DNA of 64,000 nucleotides from Anoplopoma fimbria (Eukaryota > Chordata > Actinopteri > Perciformes > Anoplopomatidae): NCBI RefSeq assembly GCF_027596085.1, contig NC_072460.1, positions 9,782,231 to 9,846,230 on the forward strand, given 5' to 3'. Positions 1-18,530 of this stretch are shown here, in pieces (positions within the stretch are counted from its first letter, which is position 1; each line of letters begins with the position of its first letter). Under the pieces are notes generated by a model, which saw nothing but the letters and a program-made list of their open reading frames with translations, did not search any database and had not been told where the DNA came from. Position numbers and translations under genes: made by a program.

Positions 1-430
1 GGTTTTACACCCACGCACACGCCACAGCGGATCAGTCAGTTGGGATTGCACCTGACACTTGACATGCAAGCAACAAAGCAGACAAGCATGGAGGGGATGA
101 GATAGAGAGATAGAGCAGGAGAAGGAGGAGGACAAAGAGAGAGAGTGAGTGGATGTTAGAGCGCAGTGAATGACGGGCAACAAGCTGATGGGAAGAGGCG
201 GGGGTAATGGGCCGTGAAGTGGAAGACCTCAGGAGACAACGAGAGAGACCGTCTGCCTGGTAGCACAGCACTGACTCTCGTCTTCCCCTCAGTCTCTCTC
301 CATCAGTCACATAGACTCAGAGAGAGAGGAAGAGCGACACGCACGCACGTACGTACGCACGCACGCACGCACGCACACACACCTCTAAGGTCAAGAGGGA
401 TAAATCAACAGAAGAATCCCTGTTCATCTT
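1..430. repeat. Low-complexity purine-rich sequence with an (ACGC)n tract
   Basis: GA-rich runs (about 100-150 and 311-333) are followed by a tetranucleotide ACGC/ACGT tract at roughly 338-382 that ends in (CA)n. Translations across it are repetitive Thr/His/Arg strings without a credible protein. No gene or RNA signature was seen. Confidence 0.6.
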
Positions 431-1950
431 CTTGACTAGCTAACACTTGTTGGAAATTGGCTGCCAGTCACTAAATTGAAACACCTGAACACTAGTTAAG
501 GTATTAATGCAAGATGAGTGATAGGAGGACTAGTTCTGACGGAATTATTATATTAGAAATTCTTACTCCACTTTATCAATAAAACAAATGATCAATTAGC
601 GGGATCACCATCACATTATGTGAATAGCTGGTCTGTCTTTCCTTACCTTGGCATATACTGTACGTTCTTTGGGTATTCAATGGGATAATTTTTAATGTTA
701 ATTGATGCCTTTATTAATTGATTCGCATCACTCCATCCCATAAGGCACTGTACGGTACAGGCATTTCCCACACTATAGCTTTTAGAAATATAACATTTAT
801 CCGTGCTAAATTTGATATATTTGAGACATCTGTAAATTGTCTATTGAAGAGTGGATGAACCTATAATCTTAAGGGTTTGAAGACTGCAGTTTGTGCTCAT
901 CAAAGAGTGCCGATGTATTTGTAGCAATATCTGTAAAGAGTTCTTACTTTAAGAGAGAAAAAGGTTTTGGATAGTTGTGGAGGTCAGCTATGGAGGCAAT
1001 TTGTTAAACTCTGTTGTCTTGACAATGTAAATGCTGTACATAGGTAACTAATTCATGTAAACAAATGACTCATGCTGACACAAAAACACATGTTTCCATC
1101 CTATAGAGAAGGTTATATGTTATTCTTTGGTACACATTATTTTCCAACTTCATGAGTCCACTGATATTTATGTAAACAAGTAAAAGAAAATGTAACTATG
1201 AATTTAGTTTTATCGATATAAATTAAGCAGTCTACAGGTTTATTGGAGAAACTACCCACTGTATGGCTTACAAAAGGGCATGGTCACTGTGGACAGCTGT
1301 TCAACTTTTTTTAACTAATTTCTCTGCTATGGATTTTACTATATGTAAGGCATACAAATGATTACATCTGAAAAAATTGTGCAGAGTTTGATTAATGGTT
1401 CGCTTCAATTAAGCAGGTGCAATGTATGCAAGTATGATACAACATATGAGATTGAGATGAGTTTTCCTGAAGACATGTTCCATCTGCCAAATACTACTGT
1501 ATTATTATTGTTTGCTATACTCTTTTTTTGCTGCATAATAATATAATATGTGATTGAAATATTAAAAGTGGCAATGCAACAGGAAAAGCCCCAAATATAG
1601 CTCAAAATGACTACATTAAATTAAATGGTAGAATAATTATTGTCTAATCTATTTCATAATATGCATTTGACTGAAGCATCATCATTAATACTGTGCTAAT
1701 GACAAATAAAGAAACATTTAGACAATTGTCCTGGTGACAATATTTCTTATGTTGTTGTAAGAACAGTTCTTGTTTATTGCTTGGCCAGACACCCACATAT
1801 AGAGGGGAGACGTGCAATAGTTCCCTCATCTCGCCGGTTCAGCCATCCATCCATCCATGGCTTCTTCTGAGGAGTCTATTTTTGTTGCCTAATTACCTCT
1901 CTCTACCTTCTGTTTGGTCTCTTCATCTGTCTATCTGCTGACTCTCTCCC
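431..1950. other. AT-rich intergenic DNA, no gene seen
   Basis: Open frames are short (about 60 codons), with no splice-site-bounded coding segments. No recognisable transposon ends or RNA genes were seen. Confidence 0.5.
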
Positions 1951-2440
1951 TCTCTGGCCGTTATAAAAAACACTAACACGGGAGAGGAACCAAACTGCTT
2001 CTTAATTTTCCCTGACAGCCTCTTTTAAACACGCGGGCCCAAATCCACACTCTAATTGAAAGCACATTCCTATTCCAAACAAATTAAGCACAATTAAGGC
2101 CCCTGAGTTATGAGTATCTATCGCCGTGCGATGTTTTTGTAAAAATCACTGCGCTCTAGATCAAAGTCTCTCGACCCCTCAACTTAATTGCCTCATTAAG
2201 AGCTCCCTTCTTTGTGCTACGGGCTTCATAAATACAGGGTCTGCTCGTTTCATTTGGGAATTACACTAAAAGACGCCCCTTAAACTAATCACTTCCACGT
2301 TTTCAATAAAAGTTCATCTGTTTTTAGGTACAGAACAGAATGGGATTTTCTTTCATTTATAGAGCATAATTTGCGAGGCCCTTTCAGCTCAGGGTGTGAT
2401 ATATCACTTCATTGTGTCTGTGACAAGGCACAAACCTGTA
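1951..2440. promoter_or_regulatory. Candidate conserved non-coding element (homeodomain-motif rich)
   Basis: This block is of balanced composition and free of simple repeats. It is dense in TAATTG/TTAATT/AATTAAG cores (for example ACTTAATTGCC near 2181, with others near 2055, 2083 and 2274). It has no open frame. Its texture differs from the AT-rich flanks and resembles vertebrate developmental CNEs. Conservation itself cannot be seen from one sequence, so this is inference. Confidence 0.3.
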
Positions 2441-3253
<813 letters not shown>

Positions 3254-3350
3254 CGTGCACATGGCCCGTCTGTGTCTGGGTGTGTGCAAGATAGGGATCG
3301 GGCGGTTTCCCAGTGACTGATTATTACGGAAGAGAGTCCTTAGTCATTAC

Positions 3351-3353
<3 letters not shown>

Positions 3354-3412
<59 letters not shown>

Positions 3413-3430
3413 GAGGGAGAGAGAGAGAGG
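3354..3430. repeat. (GA)n dinucleotide microsatellite
   Basis: A pure AG/GA array runs to about 3409, followed by an interrupted GAGAGGGAGA segment. It lies only about 100 bp from the preceding TG array. Confidence 0.95.
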
Positions 3431-3439
3431 AGAAGGTCC

Positions 3440-3640
3440 ATAAGCCAGCTCCATTCAGATGTGAAGATGACTGATATTGCAGGAGCAGCAGGACCCCTCG
3501 CTGGGTTCATTGGCCCCTAAGTGCTCCTTTGCTGAATGTGTCCCTTATCTTGCCCTGACAGCAGTAATAGAATATGCATAGCTCTATTAGCATACAGGGT
3601 AATGGCACCCTTGAGGGAGGGCACTGACATAAAACTTTAA
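3440..3640. promoter_or_regulatory. Candidate conserved non-coding element with POU-like site
   Basis: This is non-repetitive, mixed-composition sequence next to two microsatellites. It contains AATATGCATA at 3571-3580, an octamer-like core flanked by TAATAG and CTATTA. No open frame was seen. The enhancer role is inferred from texture and motif only. Confidence 0.28.
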
Positions 3641-4860
3641 GTAGAAATCAAAACATTGGTGAAGGCAGAGGCGGAATAAAAGGGGTTATTGTCACCCAGT
3701 GCAAACACTGCCCGAGGCCTCGGCTGTGGCTGCTCGCAAGGTATGCTCCTTTTTACGCTTCCATGCACATCTGTCAGTACACACACACACACTCCCTCAC
3801 ACAAGGATACACTGAGCATTTAATAAGCTTGGTTTACCCGTTCATATGATGAGTGTCATTTGATCATACACAAAGAACACATTACATATTATGTACATAT
3901 ATTGCGCGTGATCACGCATAAACACATTCCGACTCATCCTCCTCAGGGCATCGAAGCAAATTAAATGAAATGGGGTGCAAAAAATGGCACTGTCCTATCT
4001 AACCAACCTCAAATAAAGGGGAATAACAAGAAAAAAAATAGCCGTATTCATGAACATACACACAGTATTAGAGAAATGTGAAACCTCAGGTCAGGTGGGG
4101 AGGTGCTGGTACAGTAAGGTGATGAGAGGGTTTGCACACACACATTTTCTGACTGTAGTTTCCACCGAACCCCAGGCAGCAGCTATGACATTTTGAATCA
4201 AAGCAGGTCAGACAAACAACACAAGGCCGTCTGCAGAACGAACATTCAGCATAAGAAAGCAATTTACTGCTCCTCACACGTCACAAAAAAAATTATACAG
4301 AGAGGGGCTCGGTCCAGAGAAAAGTCTAATTTAGTCTGGTGGGGCAGACCAGGAGAGTGTTAGCTTTTCCACGTATTCACTTTTATTAAAGATATTAACC
4401 TTGAGGAAGAGGCCAAGGAAGCCGTGTCAGTGGAGGTTAAGAATTATCGCCACCAGGGTAAGCAGTTAAAGAAGTATTACTCATTATACTGCTCACGTAC
4501 AACACAACCTCTTCCTTCTTTCTCTTTTCTTTGTTGAGCTTTGTTAAGTGTGCAAAACAAAATCAACACTAATAAGGCAATAATATCAGTAATTGCATCC
4601 TCAATTGTAATTATGGTGATTATGCAGTCCTCTTTGATATGCAGTTCTGCTCCACTGTCGATACGAGCCATATGTGAACACGGGACAATTATGTCAATCA
4701 TTCCACATCCAAGCATGTAATTCTAAAGTGAAATGAAGTTCACCACCTTGAGAATGAAAGCCCAGTGAAGAAATGCCCCCCTATGTTGAAACTTGGACCG
4801 TTAAGAAATAAAAATTGGGGTATGGTCAGTCATCAGTGTAGGTCTTTGAAGGGGGAAATT
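3641..4860. other. Intergenic DNA, no gene seen
   Basis: Open frames are short. A possible small regulatory block near 4370-4480 (TATTAAAGATATTAACC) was noted but is too weak to call separately. Confidence 0.4.
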
Positions 4861-5240
4861 CAAGAGTGACTGAACAGTTATTGACTGTTTAATGTTAATT
4901 ACCATGAAGACGTGGGCTAGATATCAACTTCAGAGCAATGTTGACGCATTCCAAAATATTTAGCATTATTAGGCTAGCACATAATTAGACTTGGCCCAAC
5001 TTTTATGGGCCATTTCGGCCCCTGCTAATGGCTCTGTGCTCGGACTCAAACAGACCAATAAAGCATGGTCTAGCGTTGTAGACTGGGCATTATTAAAATG
5101 AGGCAGACACTATTAACAGCTATCAAATCCATCTCAAACTGGGCAGCACGATTTTCTTTGCTGAAACAAAAAGACAGCCTTTTCTAATCTGTGGTTTATT
5201 CAATATGTTTATTGCATGGGTGGCCAGTTTAATGAGCGGT
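4861..5240. promoter_or_regulatory. Candidate conserved non-coding element (TAAT/AATAAA-rich, complex)
   Basis: This long non-repetitive segment has many homeodomain-like cores (TTAATTACC near 4895, ATAATTAG near 4981, GCTAATGG near 5024, GTTTAATG near 5227) mixed with GC-containing sequence such as GGGCCATTTCGGCCCC. It carries no coding potential. Regulatory function is inferred. Confidence 0.3.
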
Positions 5241-9590
<4,350 letters not shown>

Positions 9591-9801
9591 TGTGGTCACA
9601 GGAGAAAAGGCCATGGGGAAGGAGGGAATAGAGGTGTCGCAGCGGCCATGATGATGATGGAGTGTCTACAAATATGACTCCAAACAGGGTCATTTCGATT
9701 CGGCGGCAATACGTAAAGGCTGGCCCGTTAACTCCTGACCTTTTGAGTGTGACCTGTTGGGGGGAGGGGTCTATCCGCCAGAAGAGGACAGAAAGAAAGA
9801 A

Positions 9802-9836
<35 letters not shown>

Positions 9837-10090
9837 TGTGCAGTGTCAGGCCCATTATGACCCGCTAAAAACTCGGGCCGCTCTCCAGCGAGGAGCCATC
9901 CATCATTCGGGCCTCTCTAATCAGCATGTTTGTCACTGTAACTAAACAGTGGGCTGAGCCACATCGCCACGCTATTGGCCCTGACAGGGAGAAATAAATC
10001 TGCTGCCGGCCAATGGGCTGCAGGCAGCCGAGCGTGACAGGAAAGGTGACAGACTCCTGAGGTCTCAACTAGTGCGAGATTAAGGGGAAC
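9591..10090. promoter_or_regulatory. Candidate conserved non-coding element
   Basis: Complex, moderately GC-rich sequence flanks an (AG)n tract at about 9804-9832. The right half (about 9840-10080) holds CTAATCAGCATG, GCTATTGGCC and CCAATGGGC cores (PBX/homeodomain-like and CCAAT-like). There is no conserved-looking reading frame. It stands out from the AT-rich surroundings and may be an enhancer of a gene outside the window; this is inference. Confidence 0.3.
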
Positions 10091-12610
10091 TAGCTCAGAC
10101 TCTGGGGCGGAGGAAACATTTGAACAGTTTTACTGGTCTTTAGGCAGCAGTCGGGGCTGGGGCAGCGCTGGTGTTGAAAGTGAGAATGCCTTTGTCCCCA
10201 CTCGCGCACAAGACAGGTCCATTTGTTCAGTTAGAAAGAACTCTGGTTCTCTTTGTAAAAGGTAACAGATAGGTGTTCTGTTCGCTTTCCCCATGACATC
10301 TCAGGAGGGAAAATCTCTTTCTGTGGGGGTCACACAGGAATAATCCTGGCACATTCGTCAGGAAAAAAATGCGTCTCTGAACAGCAAGGTGGATTACAGT
10401 ACAATATGATAGTACCACAAATTTATAATTATCAAATCTTTACTTCCATAAAATTTGAGACTACTGTACATGTGTGGAAATAAATACTGACCATATATAT
10501 ATTCGACAGATTATGTGGGGGTCCCATCTTTATTGTTGAACTGAAACAATATCTCTTTTGGGAGAAAAATTGCCTTTCCTCAGCCTCAGCCTAGACAATC
10601 CAGTCTGTTGAGCCTGCTTACTGTTGTTTTGTTTGGTTGTCTCTGGCCCTTTGCTTACATCTCAGCGGGCGGGCTGTACACAGAAGCTGAAAAAGCTGCA
10701 GCTATTTGACCACTTGGAGCAGGGATCTTTTTTCCACTCCCAACAGCATACAGCCCCAAAAAAAAGGTGGGAAACTAAATTTCCCTGACGATGCAATGCA
10801 GTTTACCTCCAGCAGCTTGAAAAATAAAATAAAACAATTCTGGGAAATCTCAGGAAATCACAACTGGCACTGTTATTTTGAAGGTTTGATGGCTTACATC
10901 ATAACATTGTACTTCTTGCTTTCTACTTAGGACTTCAGCTAACTTGGATGGTGGCTGTACTGTACTGAACTCTATGAGTCCTGGATTCCTCCCAAACACA
11001 TTTTACTTGCAGCCTTCTGCTTACAGGCTGAGAACACTAATGCACATCACTCCTTTCACAGTCTGTCATAGCCTTGCAGTTGCAGCGTTTCTACTGCAAA
11101 AAATACTGCATGGAGAAGGCTAACCATTTCTGAAACATAAAGCCTGGCAACAGGGAACTATAGCTGCCCTGCTTATGTGCTGTGACTACATAGTGTAGTA
11201 AATATGAATTTGAATGGTTGGATTTAAATTAAATAAAACGCCCATGAATTGATCCCTAGTCCTAGGTCCTAATCAGACAAAAAAAACTTTACATGTAGAG
11301 AACAGGACACAGGCATGACTTATGTGCAAAGATTTATGTTTAATGGGGAAAAAAAGGACAAATGAATAATTTATCTAATCGTATTGTTATTTTGTTTATT
11401 AATCACAATAGACCTAAATATTTAAACCTCAAATGACAAATTATTTTCAAAGTTCAGAACTGACACAGCATTGTAGCGTGCAAGGAATTCCCTATGAAAA
11501 GATTTTGCCCAATCTTGATGAATGTAGAAATTATTTTCCAGAATTGTTCAACCCTTGTGTGTTGTTCTAAGGTGTCTATGAATAAGGCAATATGCCCCTT
11601 TATGCAGGCTTTAAAAGACATAGACAATCTTATCAGGTATATGGTGACTGATTCTCAGAGTGAAAAAATGTCTTCAAGCTCCAATCCATTATTTTCTATT
11701 GGTAAAAGATAATCATTTAATAAGAAGTGTGTTCTTTGTTAACAGCACTGGTAGTAAACCTGGATCATATTTCACACTCGGTGGGTTACAGTGGTGGCGG
11801 TGGCAGAAAGGGGGAGAACACGCATATACTCATTTCTGCAAAGTAAAATGACACTATATCAAATCAAGCATTTCCATATGTGGCTCGTTGCTGCCGTTGT
11901 GGCTCTGGCAGCGTAAGGGGCAGGGCAACACACAGAAAGATGGCCTGTGCTCTTCGTTTACGGGAGAGAGACGGGGGCATTCTGTGATCTCTAGAGCCCC
12001 CTACTGAGGAAAAATAGGTACTGCCTCTCACCCCATACTGGACTGTCCCTAAACTAATGTGTATCAGATTTAAGGCAACAATCCATCTCAGGTCCTCTAG
12101 TCTGCAGGCTGAAGACTTGAGGAGTACTGAATAATACTGAAACACTATTGATGTATCATAAAACATCAGCAACAGAAGAATACAGTAATACAATTACTTT
12201 TGGCCCAAATCCCCTGCTCTGTACAGCAGCTGTAGCCATTGTTAATCAGGCAGTTAAACTAAGCGTGTGCAGACACAAAAACGAAGGGGGACATGGGTGC
12301 ATGGGTACGAGAGACAGGCTTACTTTGAAAAGTTAATAACTTCTACTTTACCATTAGATGTGGGAATTTGGGCCATAAATCTCAGGGGCACGCTAGACTT
12401 GTCTGGAGGCCAGCTAAGATAATTGGACAGTGTTCTGCAGTGTTGGCCTTTCTACTATAAGAGGATGTGTTCTGTGTATTAGGGAGCAACATGTTGTCAA
12501 CCGATGCAGATCCGTAGCAAAGGTCAGTGTGACCCTCATGACTCTAATCACAAGTTGTCTGCATGTGAAAAGAAAAAAAAAATCATCCAGGAGAACATCT
12601 GTGTAGCCCA
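10091..12610. other. Intergenic DNA, no gene seen
   Basis: Open frames on both strands are shorter than about 110 codons and show no domain, signal peptide or splice-site framing. No repeat family was recognised. Confidence 0.4.
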
Positions 12611-12850
12611 AAATTTTCCAAGATGGCCGATTATTTTTCTTTTCGTGGTAATAGAGACATTACCGCTACCTCCTCCCATCTAAAAGAAATTAAATTAGCC
12701 ACTTTGCCGCAGTGTAGGTCAGTGGCTTAGGCAATGGCCTTTTACTGGAAGCTCCCCTTTGCCAAGCTTGTCTTTACAGACATAAATTAGGCCAGGAGTG
12801 CTTGGCTAAAACATGTCAGGGGCTAAACGAAGATTGAGTGATGAGGTCGA
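12611..12850. promoter_or_regulatory. Candidate conserved non-coding element (short)
   Basis: Non-repetitive sequence with AAATTAAATTAGCC near 12688 and ATAAATTAGGCC near 12782, without coding potential. The texture matches the other blocks called here. Low certainty. Confidence 0.22.
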
Positions 12851-15800
12851 ACAGGGGAGACTGAGGACCAGGAGGACTGGCGGAATGGAGAAATTCTTGT
12901 CCTTCACCCCTCCCTCACTGATTCCCCCCCCTCAAAATAAAGGAGCTGGGGGGGGGACCTCCAGTTTCTTAGTACATGAGTTGGCACAAGTTAGAGCTCA
13001 GGAAGTCCAGGAGACGCCTCTGCCTGCCCTGAGAGTGAAACCTAAAACCAGTGACATAGCCAATGCATGTCATATTCTTTCAGTCAAGAATGGTTTATTT
13101 TTCAAGGAATTTCAACCTAAAACCTGTTCTTCATAATTATCCTGATTTGTTTGAAAAACCAAGGTGGATAGGTCTGGCCCAATTGCCAACAAGAGACCAC
13201 TGTTATGTTTGGTTTCTAAAAAAAATATATGCTTTTCAACAAGACATCATTTTTCACGTTTCCAAAGTAAAGACAAAATGTCTTGCTCTGCAGTGGAAGC
13301 TGTAAATATCTTCTCAGCAATTGTCTTTACTGAGTTCAACAAATCTGTTCAAAAAGACAGACTATTGGGGAATCAACATGCATGTTGCAAAGGCAGCCAG
13401 AGTCACATACATTCAGTCTGAGTGCCTTCGGGCGCTTGGAGCGACTCCAGGTGCTGTTCTCCATCTAAATAAACCAAGTCATTGAAAAAAGCCAGGGAGA
13501 GTCCGATCCAACTGCTCCCTGCTTTTGGCGGAATCTTTCTACAGGACTCAAGGAGACGTTTTTATGTAAAGGAACAACAAGAATTACTGGATATTCTCCC
13601 GGAGCTGTGTTGAAACAGATTATAGGAAACATATTTAAACTGGTGCAACTTAAGGATTTAAATTGTCTATAAAATCTGATTCTTCTCGTTTACAATAACA
13701 AACACACCTAACTTCATCTGCCAATGCACTGCTGCTTTCTCATACTACAAATATTTACTTCCTACAGTTTAAATGGAATGTGTAAGCACAGTAATGTCAA
13801 AATGCAATTCCTCTGACCCTGCTTGCCTCAAACATTACGGATGGATGTAAAGTCCCTATACTATTGCTGAAACTTTGAATACTTATTTCATTTCAAATTT
13901 TATGAGGAATAAACTTACTACTCGTTGGCAGGGTGTAATTACAAAGCATACCTATATGACAGCACGCCAGGAGATCATTTTACTATACATCGAATTCCAT
14001 ACCTTATGTTATCAAATTAAGTAATTGTGTTTTACCATTTCAATCACCATAAGTTAAAGGAAAATTGAACTTGTCCAGCAGGAGATCAGACAACATCTCC
14101 AGCTTTATCATCATCCAAACAACATATTTGGCAATGAAAACCAACTAAAAATAAATATTTATGATTATTTAAAATAAAAAATAAATAAAAATGCAACATA
14201 CAGGATTTAAACATCAGGATCTAAACTGAGAAAATTGCATTCAATGATTCTAAATGAATATGAGGAATGTAAAAAGCGAAAAAAAGCATTAAAATAGCGA
14301 TTATCCTAGCCTTTCATTGTTGAAAGTCAGTGAAAAAATATCGTCTGTGCCTTTAAAAGTTCTCGTTCCACTATTAACACCAAGTTGGTGAGGCTTGGCG
14401 TAGAATGGGTGGGGGCTGGAAGGGGCTCCGCTCTTCTGTTTAAAAACCCTGAGGTATTAGGGTGGACTAATCTTTAAAAGGTTAATTTATTCATAGAGAT
14501 TTTGACAGAGATGTATGGCTGTACCAACATCTCAGGCACCTCTTCCCAGAGGGAGATGACTTGTGCAAAGAACAGAGAGGGGAGAAAGGGAGAGGAGGGA
14601 GGAGGAGGCGGGGGAGTTAGTCAGAAAGATGGAGTGCAGAAGAGAGACAGAGTGGGAAGTCAACATGCTATAAACACAAACACATAATTACTTTAGAGGG
14701 ATTGACAATGACTCTGGCCTTTAACCCAGTACACTGAGAGCTCTCCAGTTTGTTCTTTAGCTCAGGAAGAGAAATGTAAACTCAGTGTAATCCATACTCT
14801 GTACATAATGTTTAAACAATAAAAACAGACCACATGTTTGGAGGGTGTCAAAAATTGTGTTCTTTGCAGATTGTTTTTATTGTCTCTTGTTGCGGTTTAA
14901 TACTAGAAAACAAGACAAAAGGATTTAGGAGAGGCTAGCTGTACCCAACAAGAATTTTACAATAATTATGTATAATGACTCAAGTATGCCTTTGTGTGCG
15001 GAGGGGGAACATGTCCAACATTTTTTTCTTCTCAAAGCAAGATAAATGAATGTTTCCCCACTTTTCTACATGCACCTAATGAAACACAAAATAGACCGAT
15101 CCATCCCTGTTCTTATTTGCAGTGCCACACAACAAAAACTAAAATTCACAAGATAAAGATAAAGATGTGGATATTTATACGGTCCTTCCATGAACAAAAA
15201 CAAAGGGCTTCAAAGCAAGGAAATTGCAGGGAAATGCTCACCGACCACTCAATCTTGATATCAAAATAAAATGGGTCCGACAGGAGCCAGAGACCCAGTC
15301 ACAACAACTCTGGACTCCCTAAAGTTTCTCGTGGAGATCAAGGGAGGCCAGGAAACCACTGACTTTTCAAAGTAGAATTATTATCTTAATAAATTAAAAC
15401 TTTGTCTAGCGATAGTTGTATTTAGAAACGTGCCCCTCTCTGGACTTCTTGCACCATTCTATTTCAGTTCAGGGCTGAACAGATTCCAATGCAAACGTGA
15501 ACGTGAATGGCCAAGAACTCTGGACAAAACATGTGACCAGCTGTGGTTCTGAAAAGTGAAGCCAATGCAGAATTGCCTTAAACTTCCCTATAGTCTTAAT
15601 CGTTAGTTACAAGTCCTTTTCAATACAGCATGACGTTCATTTAGTAAAATGATTGTCCCGTTTGGAGTTCAATGGACGATAAAGCAGGGTATGCTTAAGG
15701 ACAGGGCTACCTTGTTATCAACGGGTCAAAACCACAGCACTGTCCGATCTGTTGTCTGTGTTTTTGTCTTACAATTTTAACCGTCAGTTCATGTAAGTTA

Positions 15801-16003
15801 TTTGTAACATTTTTTAGTCTCCTAAAAAAAAAAAATTCAGCGTTTATTTGTACTAAGCCCCTCCCTCTTGTGTCACTTCTGAATGTAAAAAAAAACAAAA
15901 AAAACGATGGCCATAAAGGGAGATGGTGAAAATGACCCAATGTTTAAAAAACAGTAGACAACAAACCAATGGGTGAAGTCGCAGTTACTTCTTAACATTA
16001 TTA
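12851..16003. other. Intergenic DNA, no gene seen
   Basis: It contains homopolymer runs (C/G near 12930-12955, A near 15825 and 15890), purine-rich sequence at 14570-14660, and otherwise AT-rich DNA. The open frames look random. Confidence 0.4.
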
Positions 16004-16165
16004 CAGCAGGGGGGTACCCAGTTCAATTTGATTGTCACTTGTTATTTCATTTTGTTTCTTATGCACTGTCTTGCTGGCTGGTCTGTCAAAGCACTTTGTA
16101 AACCTTGTTTTTAAAAGGTGCTATATAAATAAAGTTATTATCATTATTATTATTATTATTTCTAA
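16004..16165 (+). mobile_element. 3' tail of a non-LTR retrotransposon (LINE or LINE-tailed SINE) fragment
   Basis: The sequence AAAGCACTTTGTAAACC, followed by AAAGGTGCTATATAAATAA and a (TTA)n tail, is the typical 3' end of fish L2/CR1-type LINEs or SINEs that borrow such tails. The element is a short 5'-truncated piece on the plus strand. A 23-24 bp stretch at its left (16004-16027) recurs with two differences at 17672-17694, so both may be fragments of related elements. The exact family cannot be assigned by eye. Confidence 0.55.
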
Positions 16166-16323
16166 TGAAAAAACTAAAACTACTTAAGATAGTAATAACT
16201 AATGAACTATTTAGACAAAAAGGAGGGAATCAGAAGTTTTAGGTGAAAGTCAAATGCACAAATTAACCATGAAGTGGACAAATTACATGACGTTATTATG
16301 AAAAAGATGAGCTTCTTGAAATA

Positions 16324-16830
<507 letters not shown>

Positions 16831-17448
16831 TAGAAAAGACCAGACAGACTTTCACATTTATAGTTCTGTTAAAAATGAAAGAGGGAATTTTAGAAATTAT
16901 TTAGTTTAATTTAAGGGGGCAGCCTTAGATTTAAGTTTAAGTCATCAATTGTCCAAGTAAGAGCAAAAACCCGCTCTATTTAATTAAAAAAATGCAGCTG
17001 TCACCAACATCTTTAAAGCAGTGATTTTATTCAATATTGGTGGTTAAATATCCAAGCCTCCTAATATAGCACCACTTTGTCAGGCCTGGTGAAAGTTTAT
17101 GACCTTTGGAAAATGATATACAAATGCCCATAGGAGTCCGCTTTTTAAAGTAGACAGGAGCAGACTGCAGGAATGGAACTGCGTGCATATACACCCTTCA
17201 GTCTGAGTTAAATGATGCTGAAAGCATAACATAGAGATTTTGGACTGTCAGTCTTCTACAGTGAGGGGTTTTCTCTAAAACATTTAGGGACTGTGAAAAT
17301 AAACAGCAAATTCTAAACAATCAGGGCTTCTGGATGGCTGCGCCAAATAAAACCTAAACACAGGAGAGCCCGATGTGGCATTTCATACAAAAAAAACAGC
17401 AAGACGGGGAATGAAGTGATGCCTTGTAAGACTCCATGTACAACATCT
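16831..17448. other. Intergenic DNA, no gene seen
   Basis: AT-rich, without a credible frame or repeat family. Confidence 0.4.
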
Positions 17449-17449
17449 G

Positions 17450-17533
<84 letters not shown>

Positions 17534-17553
17534 TGTGTGTGTGGGGGGGGGGG
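17449..17553. repeat. (GT)n microsatellite ending in a poly-G run
   Basis: The GT array has one early interruption (GTGTGCGTGT) and ends in GTGTGG, GTGTG and a run of 11 G at 17543-17553. Reverse-strand frames with poly Thr-His are artefacts. Confidence 0.95.
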
Positions 17554-18530
17554 TTCAGACTCATCAGCGTAATTTAGAGTGCTCATAGTATGTGATTTCA
17601 AATGCAATTCTGCTTATGTACATCGTTTTAGTTGCAACATTTAATTATGTAATTATATTTGCAAAGTCTTTCAGCAGGGGGCACCCAGTTCAATAAAACC
17701 TAACAAAATCAAAAGCAAAAGCGATCGCCCGCATCAGATAAAAAACACCTGAAAGTCACTCACCATTCAATGAGACATAATTTATATTGAGAGAGCTTTT
17801 TCCGCATCACAGCACGTGGTCACATTTTCAGCTTTCCTGTACTTGAATTATCTTGTGTTGTGGATCGCTGAATCATTCCAACTGCCTTAAATATTCAACA
17901 TTTCTGACGGTTATCATGATTCATTTCTTTCACATTCTCCTACATGACCTTTTTAATTTGACCTTCTCTGTTTGGTAATACATTGTGAAACTAACTAAAT
18001 ACATTAAAAAGGCCTGTGTTCAGCAGGGGAACAGGGCAAACCACAGACAGGCAAGGTATGTACATTTGTACAGTTGACAACCCATCAATACTGATGTATG
18101 ACAGCTATGATGTTAAGAGGGCCAGCTCATGGTCATCAGGCAGACATATTATGGCTGCAGAACACGCTGAGGTTAATCCCTCAGTGTGTGCAGTGGGCGG
18201 CAGGCCCAAGGGTTTTCACATAGACCAGTGTCATGGCACAGAAGTTCCAGTTCCCCGAGACGAGTTACATCTGTGCTGCCTTAGTCGTTCATACTGGAAG
18301 GGACGTGCTACAACTGGCATTGAAAACCTGGTACAGTGTGAATGTGGCATCTCTGATTGTGGCTGATGACACTGTGACACATATAAAGTAGACTAAAAAG
18401 CTGTATTTTCAACCGCAAAACGCACTCTGTCTGATCAGGCCCTTAATCTACTTCCACTTGATGAATGCAGATTAAAACAGAAAAAAATGTAATTAAATAA
18501 AGCTAGTAGTGATGCTATCATTATGTATTA
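17554..18530. other. Intergenic DNA with a repeat fragment
   Basis: A 23-bp stretch at 17672-17694 echoes 16004-16027. An open frame of 116 codons at 18016-18366 on the plus strand shows no motif and no neighbouring exon and is not called. Confidence 0.4.

Noticed and set aside
18016..18366. 116-codon plus-strand frame
   Set aside because: No motif, no splice context, and composition like its surroundings.
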